DNA from: Tomocerus qinae
Lineage: Eukaryota > Arthropoda > Collembola > Entomobryomorpha > Tomoceridae
Reading direction: 5' to 3'
NCBI GenBank assembly: GCA_020055645.1
Contig: CM034546.1
Coordinates: 37,510,001 to 37,574,000, forward strand
DNA length: 64,000 nucleotides
Numbering within the stretch: the stretch's first letter is position 1; every line of letters starts with the position of its first letter. The translations under genes and the position numbers were made by a program. This document shows, piece after piece, positions 10,532-21,184 of this stretch. The notes beneath the pieces are model-generated. The model did not search any database and was not told the DNA's origin. It was given only the letters and a program-made list of their open reading frames with translations.

Positions 10532-10778
10532 CTTGGCACCAATAAGTTTCAGTCCTTCCATTGGCATTACAATCAACTTCCTTTGTGTTTTCGCAATTTG
10601 CGCGCGGCGAACCTTCTGGGTTATTGCATATGTGGCAGGAGAATATCCAAAATCCAAACAGAACAGTCAAAAGAAAGTAATATCCAGAATTAAGTTTAAT
10701 ATCTCGTGCATTTGAATGTTTGCTTTGCACCACGTAACCAACTACCTGCACTGCTTTACACAGCCGAAACTCAAGCAC
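10532..10778 (-). pseudogene. Ly6/uPAR three-finger protein, N-terminal part, separated by hAT insertion
   Basis: This is the N-terminal portion of the gene whose C-terminal part is at 440-704. A hydrophobic segment (YYFLLTVLFGFWIFS) serves as signal peptide. It is followed by CHIC and the next three Ly6 cysteines, ending at the target duplication in the codons W-C-Q. The first ATG in frame is at 10776-10778; a real start nearer the hydrophobic core or an upstream exon is possible. Beyond the duplication the reading continues a short way into the transposon, which would replace the last five cysteines with unrelated residues. Function in this family is typically extracellular or membrane-associated modulation of receptors and septate junctions in arthropods; the exact role is unknown. 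Confidence 0.7.
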
Positions 10779-10820
10779 CCCGCCACCCTACAAATACAAC
10801 ATAGCCAACAGAATGTTGGC

Positions 10821-11005
10821 CAAGCACGTATCCAGAGGGGGGGCCGAGGGGGCCCGGCCCCCCCTAAATCTTCAGAAAAAGGCGATTTCTTTTTTCAAAA
10901 AAGGTTAAAAATCCAAAAAATTTTCGCGCTTCGCGCGAATATGTCTTATTTTTACCAATATATTTTGATGGCCCCCCCTTGGTCAAATTCCTGGATACGT
11001 GCCTG
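10821..11005. mobile_element. CACGTATCC-family MITE, copy 1
   Basis: A 185-bp element with termini CAAGCACGTATCCAG and (inverted) CAGGCACGTATCCAG. It is flanked by a perfect 8-bp duplication ATGTTGGC (10813-10820, 11006-11013). It has G/C-homopolymer tracts just inside the ends and a central hairpin TTCGCGCTTCGCGCGAA. It is hAT-like by duplication length and has no coding capacity. Relatives are at 11097-11642, 43329-43598 and 61819-62005. Confidence 0.85.
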
Positions 11006-11096
11006 ATGTTGGCGGTACGTTTGAAGAAGGTTATGTTTGCTTCAATGCATAATAATAAATAGTGAATGCTTAGTGCATAGTGGTGCGTAATAGTAT

Positions 11097-11642
11097 CAAC
11101 CACGTATCCAGTAGGGGAGCGCCCGACAGGGGCGCAGCACCCTCCCCCTAAATCTGAGAAAAAAAGAAAAATTTTCTCAAAACAGGCCAACAATTGCAAA
11201 AATACAATGTTCCACTATTGGGATTATTTTTGTTTGCGCCCCCCTTGACAAAATTTCCAGATACCCTAGCAGAAGGTGTTGGTTGAAATAACGTTGTGTG
11301 TTCGTTATTTAGTTGTAGAATCGTTTTGATCAAAAAATGACCGTCAAGCCACTAATATATATTTGTGAGACTTTGACGTCAAATTCTGACATTACGATAA
11401 CCTATCTACAACGTAATATTCATAACGGAAATTTTTGGTCAATTTTTAACGTTCTGAGGACGTCTAAATGGGGACGTTAGCTGACCGTCCCAATTTGACG
11501 TCAACTTTACGTTAAATAATAACGTCCAGCCGACCCTAACTTCAACGTTAATTTGACCAAAATAAGGATTTGTAGGTGAATTACAACCCCAACCAGCCGA
11601 GTTGAGTTGAACAACCAAAATTTCTGCTAGGGTACGTGCCTC
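11097..11642. mobile_element. CACGTATCC-family MITE, copy 2, interrupted
   Basis: Left terminus CAACCACGTATCCAG. The right terminus is split, AAATTTCCAGATA at 11250-11263 resuming as TACGTGCCTC at 11633-11642. The split is caused by the TA-flanked element at 11264-11632. Flanking octamers AATAGTAT and CGTAGTAT match at 6 of 8 positions, consistent with an old duplication. Unlike copies 1 and 4 it has no CGCGC hairpin. Confidence 0.75.
11264..11632. mobile_element. TA-flanked MITE nested in the previous element
   Basis: The terminal inverted repeat is CCCTAGCAGAA followed after a short gap by TTGGTTG at both ends. It is flanked by TA on each side (11262-11263, 11633-11634). Removing it restores the ATACGTGCC end of the host MITE. 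The TA duplication suggests the Tc1/mariner superfamily. No open reading frame of note is present; several CGTTAA/TTAACG and GACGTC pairs occur inside. Confidence 0.8.
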
Positions 11643-11713
11643 CGTAGTATGCACTACATACTGTAAAAATAAAACGAGGTGCTCCAAGTGGCTAAATATT
11701 CAAATGCTTGAAT

Positions 11714-11842
11714 CAAGGTTGCAGTGCCCCGATAGGAAGGTATGGATAAAAGCAAATAAAATTTGTTTTTTTTCTGGAAGAATCAGTTGTGTCCATTTTT
11801 GTCTTGGAAAAATGTGGACAAAACTTGTGGGTTGTAACACTG
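11714..11842. mobile_element. Short GTTTTGTCC-type MITE, degraded
   Basis: The termini are CAAGGTTGCAGTGCC at the left and, read inward, CAGTGTTACAACCC at the right. Flanking octamers GCTTGAAT/ACTTGAAG match at 6 of 8 positions. The GATAGGAAGGT and GTGGACAAAA segments resemble those in the element at 57860-58034, so it is probably an old, shortened member of that family. Confidence 0.5.
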
Positions 11843-12307
11843 ACTTGAAGAGCGAAACTTAAGTGAGCACGAGCACAAATTGACACAGTTGACAGTACAA
11901 CTGTCAGCTGTCATTTCATACGTCACGCATGGCAACGAATAGTAATATGAGTCAAAATCAAGATAAATGTAGAAATTAGGAGGTATAACAGGTTGGCCAG
12001 TGTGGTAGTTTTCAGTTAAAAAATCAACTTTTTTCACTTCTGCAGGAACTTGAACGACTTGAAAACATGTATCTCTCAGAAATTTTTAATCTGATTTCAT
12101 TGAACAAAGTTGTATTTTGCAATACCAAAACTACACGATTGTGGTAGATGCAGAAATCAAATACAGCTATATTTACAAATTATTCCTCTTAGAAAAATTA
12201 GTAAATAATGCACCATCCAAAATGTTTTAATTAATTTAATTTTTGATTCTCTGGTTGCAAATATATTCACAAAATTTTAACCTGGAAATATTTTCTGTAT
12301 GAGACCT
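11843..12307. other. AT-rich sequence, no gene recognised
   Basis: 3' flank of the first IR gene. It contains a TGTCAGCTGTCA segment near 11900. No coding signal is seen. Confidence 0.4.
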
Positions 12308-14284
12308 TCACTGGACAAATGGAACATTGGTTATCGCATTTCGGTGCTTACGTCTGACGTCATCCGCGCGAAACGGAAACACACGATTTACTCCTCGAAC
12401 ACGGACGTTTTTTAGTTTGTATATAAGATTATTGACGTGCAGTGTCAACATTAATTTACAGTGCCAGAGCCATTCCAGAAGAAGAGTGATTAATGCTCCA
12501 AGTAGAAAGTATCCACAAACGAAGAATATTGTATGGATTTTCATTGACAGACTAATAGGCAATATCTCAGATTCTTTATGTTTCAGTTTTGAATGGGATA
12601 TTGTATCTTTTAAATCATCAATGTAATCCCATTGTTGCTTAAAATATTTTAAAAAGCCTCTCTGTTGCATGATCTGAAAATATGAATTGAATTTATAACG
12701 GTAACAATCTACGAATGTATAAGACATCGGATCAGCAAGATTTGTTTCCATTACAGTCATGCAAATTCCATCAGAAGATACTTTAGACGGTATTAAGGGT
12801 ACAGTGTTTTGACTTTGCTTTGCATCATAAGTACTAAATAGTTTCAAGGAGAAGTTGGTCAACATGATCCAAGAAAATGTTTCAAAGTTTATTTTCAAGT
12901 CTTCAGATGTTCCATCAGATTGCCAATCAAATCGGTAGACACTTGTATTCATCTTGTCCAGAATTTTATATTTTTCAAAAAAATTGTCTTTCCGTTCGTC
13001 AATATTCCACCATTTGTTTTTCTGTAACAACAACTTATATCCATTATCAACGAGATCCTTAAAATCTTTAAATTGCTTTCTGTCTGGTGGAGCAATAATC
13101 TCGCTTGTTATCCACGTTTCATATAGAAAAGCAACAACAAAACCCATCGACACAATTACCAAATACAAAATGTTTCTCCTTTTATTGGAAACATCCTGAT
13201 ATAAAAGGACGGCAATTGTGGATACAAAAATAAACTCTAATTTCTTGTAGAAAGTAGAAATTCTAAAGCCTAAAACATAAAATGAAATCGGGAAAAGCGA
13301 AAATATCAGCCACCAGCAATAATCATCAAATGTATTTTGAATCAGAACTGACAAAGGAATGTCCAACAATCGAGGGTTGGCTTCACAGTAGTATGGAATA
13401 ATCTCTTGAAAGTATTCAATGAAAAGAGTTGCATACCATTCCACAACAAAAGTATCCCTGTATGATCCCAACATCGAAATAGAACCACATCGACGATGAT
13501 CTTTTTCTAGATTTTCATATCGCCTTGAATATATGGCAGTGAAGTTCAATCTTTCAGACATCAATTCAACAGCGCCCACTGAATTTTGACAAATGCGATT
13601 TAAACGATTTGTTTTTACTACTGCATAAGAAGCCGAATTACATTGTGGCATTTTTCTATAACTGTCGAACAAAAAGAAGCCAAATAGACCCCCAATTTGA
13701 ATGCCATGAAGATGTCCGTTTAAAGTATTCCAAATTCTTTCCCATTCTTCTTCCGAGTCTTTTGGTTCCATTGGATGAAGAATTAAAGACTTATTATTCG
13801 GACTGTAGAGGATTGTAGTGTAAACCGAATATTTATTTCCAACTTGCATTGCCAATATAAAAAGAGGAGCAACCAATTGTTGAATGAGTTTTGATCGCCA
13901 CTTTGGGTTCATCCATTTCAATTCATCTTTTATGATGATTATGAATCTAGAATCCGGACGATTTATTTCTTTTCCGAAAAGGAATTCTAAATATATTAAA
14001 GCAGGGTGTGGCTCCATTAGAATATTTACAGTGCAGAAACTTGTAGAGAGATCCCGTGGATTATCTTCATGACGACCAAAGAGAGTTTTATTATAGTTCC
14101 AATTTGCTAACGTCCACGGTTGACCATTTTGGTTAGACAGGATAAAATCTGTCTCCCATTCGGATTGATGGAAAGTAATCATGTTAAAATCACAATTACT
14201 ATAAAACGACAAATTTCGAAAGCAGTTGATGTTGTTTATAATTATAGAAATAAAAAATGCTACAATTAGATACATGGAATACAT
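12308..14284 (-). CDS. Divergent ionotropic receptor, tandem copy 1
   Basis: Putative chemosensory cation channel of the ionotropic-glutamate-receptor-like IR family, acting in the plasma membrane of sensory neurons (family knowledge). It is 658 residues, single exon. I start at the ATG at 14282-14284, because it opens a signal peptide (MYSMYLIVAFFISIII) and matches the start of the paralogue at 18506-20446; the 45 upstream codons are likely 5' leader. A cysteine-bearing extracellular N-terminal region is followed by TM1 around WWLIFSLFPISFYVLGF. A hydrophobic pore/TM2-TM3 stretch runs from LEFIFVSTIAVLL to YETWITSEII, and TM4 is around IHTIFFVCGYFLLGALITLL. The canonical glutamate-binding residues and the classical SYTANLAAF-type TM3 motif are not evident, as in divergent IRs. 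A cognate ligand cannot be inferred. Confidence 0.8.
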   Translation of the reverse strand: MYSMYLIVAFFISIIINNINCFRNLSFYSNCDFNMITFHQSEWETDFILSNQNGQPWTLANWNYNKTLFGRHEDNPRDLSTSFCTVNILMEPHPALIYLEFLFGKEINRPDSRFIIIIKDELKWMNPKWRSKLIQQLVAPLFILAMQVGNKYSVYTTILYSPNNKSLILHPMEPKDSEEEWERIWNTLNGHLHGIQIGGLFGFFLFDSYRKMPQCNSASYAVVKTNRLNRICQNSVGAVELMSERLNFTAIYSRRYENLEKDHRRCGSISMLGSYRDTFVVEWYATLFIEYFQEIIPYYCEANPRLLDIPLSVLIQNTFDDYCWWLIFSLFPISFYVLGFRISTFYKKLEFIFVSTIAVLLYQDVSNKRRNILYLVIVSMGFVVAFLYETWITSEIIAPPDRKQFKDFKDLVDNGYKLLLQKNKWWNIDERKDNFFEKYKILDKMNTSVYRFDWQSDGTSEDLKINFETFSWIMLTNFSLKLFSTYDAKQSQNTVPLIPSKVSSDGICMTVMETNLADPMSYTFVDCYRYKFNSYFQIMQQRGFLKYFKQQWDYIDDLKDTISHSKLKHKESEILPISLSMKIHTIFFVCGYFLLGALITLLLEWLWHCKLMLTLHVNNLIYKLKNVRVRGVNRVFPFRADDVRRKHRNAITNVPFVQ

Positions 14285-17200
14285 TTTAACAAGAATTTCA
14301 GTAAGTAATGTCTTCGCCTCTTGATGGTTCGAATAAAGAGAAAGAATATCTAGTTTTATATAACGTCGCACTAAATGTAGTATACCTAGCCACTTCTGAG
14401 ACACCAACTTGATAGTCAAGTTTGGCAGTTAATAGCAAAATAGAAACCAGCGTCTGTCAACTATAAAGTATACCATGAAATTCTGAATAGTTCTCACTAC
14501 TATTATCATAATATTTTTCTGTTATGCCGAGAAGGATCTCAATCAGTGTACAAAATACCATTTACCACTTACCAGTGGCATGTGGTTTTTAATGGTATGT
14601 ATCGTTAAATACCAACACCTAAATTGTAGTGGTATAAATGTTAAAAAATATTTTCATTTAAACTTCGTGTAGAATTTTGAATAAAATTTGGTGTCAAAAT
14701 ATGAAAACGCTTAGCAGACAGACATGAAAACTACAAAAATTGACATTTTAGCTGTATCTGTAGCATTTTCGACAATGGCCAGGTGGGAGTGGTGAACTTT
14801 CTTAACTAAAAGTACTCTGAGTTAATATATACCGGGCTGAAAAAGATCCTGTAATTTTAATTTTAGCAAAGCAATACGAGTCGGCTGGAAATGAAATTTC
14901 AATTTATAATACCGCGGCCTTTATATATGTTGTTCCATTCATTAAGCAATCGTGTGGTATTCTTGATCGTATTCAGGTTACGTACGAGTCGCTGCACAAT
15001 TATATGTGATTAATAACCCTAGTTTGCGAATTCGAAATAGTTCGCTGTACATTTTTGATGTCCGAATGACATCCAAAAACATGTTAGATGACACATAAGT
15101 CTCCATATGCAGAATTATTCACGGTTTTTTGGAATTATTTCGCAATTTTGTCAATGTTCATAAACGTTAATGAAAATAATGACTCTTGAAGTCTTTTAGA
15201 GATCATTATTACCTACTCAAAATAATGCCTTTAGCGACATCGGAGTCCTTGTCAGCTTTTGATTGATTCGTCAGACGGTGAAATTCTTCAAAATACCAAG
15301 GTTTGACCTTTGACACCCTGCAGGGGTCACCGAAACTAAAATATTTGATATGTCCAAAAAGTGTTGTTTTATAATGTCTTTAATTTGAACAGAACAGAAT
15401 TTCGAAAAAACCTTTTTTTGATAAAAGTCCGTAAAAACCTCTTTTTAAACTTTGCCGGGTCTTTAGAAATTGAAAAACTGAGAACTTCCGACGGCCCTTT
15501 CAAAAACCTCTAGAGATATATTTATGGCGGGTCTATACATCAACTCTCATTAAAATCCGTCCTAGGATTCAAAAGTTATTTTGCTTTCTTTTTTAAAAGG
15601 TCTTTTTCATGTAACTACTGACAGTATCAAAAAGGATATTTTTCCCGAATTCCTATTATCATTCCTCAAATGTAGAGAGAGGAAATTGGCATTTTGGAAG
15701 CTATTTGGAAAACCATTTATATATCAAATAAAATCTGTCACTACCGTGTGCAGTATTTGTCAATAATGTACAATTTTGTCAAATTGCCTTCTCACATGGC
15801 CCAAACCCTATTATAAAATATACTAGTAGACTGATAAAAATTTACCTAACTTTTTGTATGATTATGCAGATTTGAATTTTACGAGTATGATTTTAGACAA
15901 CTGCAGAACCGGGCTTTTTCAAACACGGATTTATTAGGTGCATTTTATACAGATTTTATCATCATCATCATTTATTAATCGAACATAGGACCCGTCCGCC
16001 CGATGTAAATTGCATTGCTAATTTACATTTACATTTATTATGTACGCACAAAATGTTTATGTTGAAATATATTTCAAGTATTTGTATAAATTGAAGTAAA
16101 AATCACGATTTTTACTTTGAAATAATATTAGTAGAAAATTATTTTCCTCCAAGTTGGTGATTGACAATATGAAAGGAAAGACTTGTTGTCTTTCCTTTCA
16201 TAGAGATAATGCAGATTTTATACTTACTTTTAAATCAATCAGCATGGGACGGTTAATATCGAAATAGGGAAGATTTACTTTTTTGTTATTTATTAAATAT
16301 TGTTTTTAAAAAATATTAAGGAGTAAAGAAGTAGATTTAATAATTACAAAGTTAGAGTTTGAAGCGATTTTGGCATTCACGGTATTGTTATCCAGGCAAA
16401 AGTCACGCAAAGACTTAAACTACTTCATGTGGTCTAACCACGACATTGTGGTAAACAACTTATTTAAACAAATTCAGACACGAATAATCACAACTGTATT
16501 ACGTATATATGTCAGCGTGCATAACCCAAGGTCCAGCAATTCACGGCAGCATGTAATATAATATCAATAAAAAATGATGTAAATTGGGTTTATAAAATTA
16601 ATATTGAGAGAATACAATTTCATTGCATTTTATCTTATCCCCAAAATGTCTAGCAAGCAATGATACCAATTTAAATTATATCCATTCCTTGCTGGATAGA
16701 GTTCACTTTCCCCCAGCACAATATCCACGATTGGCCATGTACTGCAAGTGCATGATGTCTCTGCTAAGCTGCATGCACAGAATACAACATACATGACAAT
16801 GTGATTATTATCATTTATATAAACCTGTGATTTTTTATGCAATAACGGACAACCATTTTCTCATGTCTCTTTTTGTCTGTCAACTTGGACAGAGCATCTT
16901 CCCGCTCTTAGTATCTATATATTCCCATTTAATTATTACTTATTAAAATATTTCTTAAAATTATTCCTGCCGCTAATACATTATGCAGTCGCTTTACCCT
17001 TTACTTCAAAAATAATCATATGGGCTTCCTTACCCTTTCTTAAGTACTTAAGTACATTACGACGAACCGTCTTTTCATTTTGCACATCCTATTCTATGTA
17101 AAATACTATATAAGACATTCAACAACAGTACCGACATAAGCATTTTACTCTGACAATATGCAGATTCCTTTCTAGTGAAAGAAGAAGAGTTATGGAGAAT

Positions 17201-18505
17201 TATTATGATCGATGATAAATTTTCATAATTCTTCAGTAATTAAAAATAACACGTAAGTATACCACATAATAAAAGATATCCTTACAATAAATGATCCTTT
17301 ACCATTTATTAATTGCCTTTCTTTATTATTAGAAACATTTTCTATGGACTATGTTTCGGACAAAAGTATCATCAAATATTTACAATTACCACACTTGTAT
17401 AATTGTGGCTCGGCAGGTTGTGCTTCTAAGAAATGAAGAACTCTTCTGACGTCAATCGATTTCTACAAAACACAATGTGGGTCCTACTTAACAGCAGGCA
17501 ATGTATAAAATTTACCACTTTTCAAGGTATTTTACCATCACAGTGGTAAAAATGCACATAAAAGTAAAAATGCATTACTGGTTAAAAAAGGTAATTTATT
17601 ACAATTACTTGATGAAACTACACACATAAAAGGAAAAGTTTTATTGTTCTATTTTTTCTAAGATACATTGAATTTATATTATTTATATTTAAATGTTTAG
17701 TGCAAGCACAGTGAAGTAAACAACATTTTTATTCATTCAGCACAAGCAACTTCATTTAGTTGGTTGTGATGTACAATGTGACAATTTATATACTTTCGTG
17801 TGAACAATGAACGGTCCATTTTAATCAAAATTAATTATTGGATCGGCAAGTAACAGTGACGATTTTTCTTTTACTGAGTATGTATTAGGTTAACGAACTC
17901 ACGCACACTATCCGGTACACTTTATGTCGTAACAACTTTCAGCTGCTAAGTTATTTCATACTTAAATGTTAAATTTTATTTAAAATTCGGAAAGAAATTG
18001 AAATAAAGCTATTATTACTGTTTTTGAAAGACATTCCCCTAATAACTGATCATTATTATTTGATTTGGGAAGGGGGTATACTAATTTAATTGCCAATTAA
18101 TTGATTTTTAAAGGTGGTGTCATATCATCCAAAAGAAAGTGTTTCATGTAGCATTATTTGCAAAAACCCACCACTTATGGGGGCGAATCTCTCCATCCAA
18201 AAAATGGACCACCTTTAAATAGACTTCAAATATTATGTAACGAAATAATATTCAATCCTATTTTTTAGCCTTTTTAGTCACTTTAAAAAAATAAAGTTAA
18301 TAAATAGAGTTAAAAAAAATTAACCCCGTTAACTTTTATATATTTCGGGGGCATAAACGCTCACGTTTCGGTATTTATATCCTATAATACTAATATTTAC
18401 TTTTTACTTTAATTTTGATTCTGTGGTTGCAAATATATCGACAAAATTTTAACCTGGATATAAAATTAACTGAATAAGGCCTTAACTGGACGTATGAAAC
18501 CTTGA
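14285..18505. other. IR intergenic region with duplicated upstream flank
   Basis: No further gene is recognised. The block just upstream of the IR start (about 14425-14480, with GTTAATAGCAAAATAG and GTCAACTAT) recurs upstream of the second IR (about 20590-20640) and may hold the shared promoter. Sequence at 16320-16410 and 17150-17550 is homologous to 22040-22620. So gene and 5' flank were duplicated together, followed by insertion and divergence. Confidence 0.6.
16168..16202. repeat. Perfect 15-bp hairpin
   Basis: Inverted repeat TATGAAAGGAAAGAC with its exact complement, separated by a 5-base loop TTGTT. It is isolated between the two IR genes. Function unknown. Confidence 0.85.
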
Positions 18506-20446
18506 TCATCGCAATTTGATGCTTACGTCATCCGCCGGACAAACGCGATTTACTCCTCTAAAATCGACTGTTTTTAGTTTCCATATAAGATTATTGACGT
18601 GCATTTTAAAGATTATTCCACAGTGCCAAAACCATTCCAAAACAAGAGTGATGAATGCTCCAAGTAGAAAGTATCCACAAACGAAGAATATTGTATGGAT
18701 TTTCATTGACAGACTTATAGGCAATGCCTCAGATTTTTTATGCTTCAGTTTTGAATGTGATATTGTATCTTTTAAATCAGAAATGAAATCCCATTGTTGC
18801 TTGAAGTATTTTAGAAAACCTTTCTCTAGCATGATCTGAAAATATGATTGGAATTTATAACGGTAACAATCTACGAATGTATAAGACATCGGATCAGCAA
18901 GATCTGTTTCCTTTACAGTCATGCAAATTCCATCGGAAGATATTTTAGATGGTATTAAGGGTACAGTGTTTTGACTTTGCTTTGCATCATAAGTACTAAA
19001 TAGTTTCAAGGAGAAGTTGGTCAACATGATCCAAGAAAATGTTTCAAAGTTTATTTTCAAGTCTTCAGATGTTGCATCAGATTGCCAATCAAATCGGTAG
19101 ACACTTGAATTCACCTTATCCAGAATTTTATATTTTTCAAAAAATATGTCCTTCTGTTCGTTAATATTCCGCCGTATGTCTTTCTGCAACAACAATTTAT
19201 ATCCATTTTCCACGAGATCTTTAAAGTCCACAAAGTGTTTTCTGTCTGGAGGAGCAATAATCTCGCTTGTTATCCAAGTTTCATATAGATTAGCAATTAC
19301 AAATCCCATGGACACAATTACCAAATACAAAATGTTTCTCCTTTTATTTGAAACTCCCTGATTTAAAAGGACGGCTATTGTGGATACAAAAATAAACTCT
19401 AATTTCTTGTAGAAAGTAGAAATTCTAAAGCCTAAAACATAAAATGAAATCGGGAAAAGCGAAAATATCAGCCACCAGCAATAATCATCAAATGTATTTT
19501 GAATCAGAACTGACAAAGGGATGTCCTCGAATCGAGGGTTGGCTTCACAGTAAAATGGAATGTACTCTTGGAAGTATTCAATGAAAAGAGTTGCATACCA
19601 TTCCACAACAAAAGTATCCCTGTATGATCCCAACATCGAAATAGAACCACATCGACGATGATCTTTTTCTAGATTTTCATATCGCCTTGCATATATGGCA
19701 GTGAAGTTTAATCTTTCAGCCGTAAATTCAACAGCTTCCACTGAATTTTGACAAATACGATTTAAACTATTTGTTTTTACTACTGAATAAGAAGCCGAAT
19801 TACATTGTGGCATTTTTTTATAACTGTCGAACAAAAAGAAGCCAAATAGACCACCAATTTGAATGCCATGAAGATTTCCGTTTAAAGTATTCCAAATTCT
19901 GTCCCATTCTTCTTCCGAGTCTTTTGGTTTCATTGGATGAAGAATTACAGATTTATTATTCGGACTGTAGAGGATTGTAGTGTAAACCGAATATTTATTT
20001 CCAACTTGCATTGCCAATATAAACAGAGGAGCCACCAAACCTTTAACGAGGTTTGATCGCCACTTTGGGTTCATCCATTTGAATTCATCTTTTATGATGA
20101 TTATGAATCTCGAATCCGGACGATTTATTTCTTTTCCGAAAAGGAATTCTAAATATATTAAAGCAGGGTGTGGCTCCATTAGAATATTCACAGTGCAGAA
20201 ACTTGTAGAGAGATCCCGTGGATTATCTTCATGACGACCAAAGAGAGTTTTATTATAGTCCCAATTTGCTAACGTCCACGGTTGACTATTTTGGTTGGAC
20301 AGGATAAAATCTGTCTGCCATTCGGATTGATGGAAAGTAATCATGTTGAAATCACAATTACTATAGAACGACAAATTTCGAAAGCAGTTGATGTTGTTCA
20401 TCATTACAGAAATTACAATTGCTATAATTGGATAGATGGAATACAT
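18506..20446 (-). CDS. Divergent ionotropic receptor, tandem copy 2
   Basis: This 646-residue, single-exon IR-type receptor is closely similar to the gene at 12308-14284 over its whole length. The signal peptide is MYSIYPIIAIVISVMM. The conserved N-terminal motif CFRNLSFYSNCDFNMITF is shared with copy 1. TM1 begins near residue 322 (after DDYCWW), the pore/TM2-TM3 region is about residues 350-400, and TM4 is near 590-617. Differences cluster in short patches, for example the segment after the YKLLLQK motif and the C-terminus, which is shorter here. The gene is in tandem, same strand, about 4.2 kb from copy 1. It is full-length and without disruptions, so probably functional. Confidence 0.82.
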   Translation of the reverse strand: MYSIYPIIAIVISVMMNNINCFRNLSFYSNCDFNMITFHQSEWQTDFILSNQNSQPWTLANWDYNKTLFGRHEDNPRDLSTSFCTVNILMEPHPALIYLEFLFGKEINRPDSRFIIIIKDEFKWMNPKWRSNLVKGLVAPLFILAMQVGNKYSVYTTILYSPNNKSVILHPMKPKDSEEEWDRIWNTLNGNLHGIQIGGLFGFFLFDSYKKMPQCNSASYSVVKTNSLNRICQNSVEAVEFTAERLNFTAIYARRYENLEKDHRRCGSISMLGSYRDTFVVEWYATLFIEYFQEYIPFYCEANPRFEDIPLSVLIQNTFDDYCWWLIFSLFPISFYVLGFRISTFYKKLEFIFVSTIAVLLNQGVSNKRRNILYLVIVSMGFVIANLYETWITSEIIAPPDRKHFVDFKDLVENGYKLLLQKDIRRNINEQKDIFFEKYKILDKVNSSVYRFDWQSDATSEDLKINFETFSWIMLTNFSLKLFSTYDAKQSQNTVPLIPSKISSDGICMTVKETDLADPMSYTFVDCYRYKFQSYFQIMLEKGFLKYFKQQWDFISDLKDTISHSKLKHKKSEALPISLSMKIHTIFFVCGYFLLGAFITLVLEWFWHCGIIFKMHVNNLIWKLKTVDFRGVNRVCPADDVSIKLR

Positions 20447-21011
20447 TTTAACACGAATATTGGTAAGTTATGTCTTCCCTTGTTATATAACGATTGGAAT
20501 AAAGATAACGAATATCTAGCTTTAAATAACATATCGCACTAAATTTAATACACCTAACCAGTGAGTCCCCAACTTGGTAGCCAAGATTGGCAGTTAATAG
20601 CAAAATAGCAACCAGCGACTGTCAACTATTAAGTGTACCATATTATTCTAAATAGTTCCTACTACTATTTTTTCTTTCATATGAGGATCTCAAAGTTCAA
20701 AGTTAGTTTTATTACAGTGACAAAAAAGACATATTCAACTGCAAAATCAATTCACAATCAAAACTCAGCTAACATATTACTGCGGCTGCTCCTCCTCTAT
20801 GGTCACTATCCTAATACAATTTGAGTTAAAAACAATCAATATTTCTAGTAATATAACATATCCATTTCCCTTTCCAATATAATTTCATTTTTGACAAGAT
20901 CCATCAGTTTTCCATCAGTTAGTTTTCCATTAGTATCAAGATATCATCTACCATAGTCTGAACCGACTTCAGTCTGAAGTGAGACGTTCTATTGCTTGCA
21001 TTATATTCACA
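20447..21011. other. Upstream flank of IR copy 2
   Basis: Contains the block around 20590-20640 shared with IR copy 1 and presumably the promoter. No gene is seen. Confidence 0.45.
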
Positions 21012-21171
21012 AAGTATATCGTCGTTTAAGGAACGGAAAAGCCAATATCTATTTTTTGTTTGGTGCACGAAAAAGCCTATATCTTTACGCATGTTTGTGG
21101 AGTTAGGCTATTTCCTGCACCAAACCAAAAATAGATATTGGCTTTTTCGTTCCTTAAATGACGATATTTAT
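21012..21171. repeat. Long imperfect fold-back (about 65-bp arms)
   Basis: The left arm (about 21012-21077, containing GCCAATATCTATTTTT) pairs with the right arm (about 21106-21171) with few mismatches around a loop of roughly 28 bases. It could be a small fold-back MITE or, if transcribed, a long hairpin RNA. No target duplication was resolved. It abuts the hAT MITE that begins at 21185. Confidence 0.75.
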
Positions 21172-21184
21172 ATTGTATTGAATG

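Noticed and set aside
10716-11006. Plus-strand frame over the first CACGTATCC MITE
   Set aside because: It covers the MITE and its G/C tracts and is antisense to the Ly6 5' region; no domain.
14285-14419. Upstream extension of the first IR frame
   Set aside because: The paralogue starts at the equivalent of 14284 and the signal peptide begins there; the extension has no similarity in the second copy.
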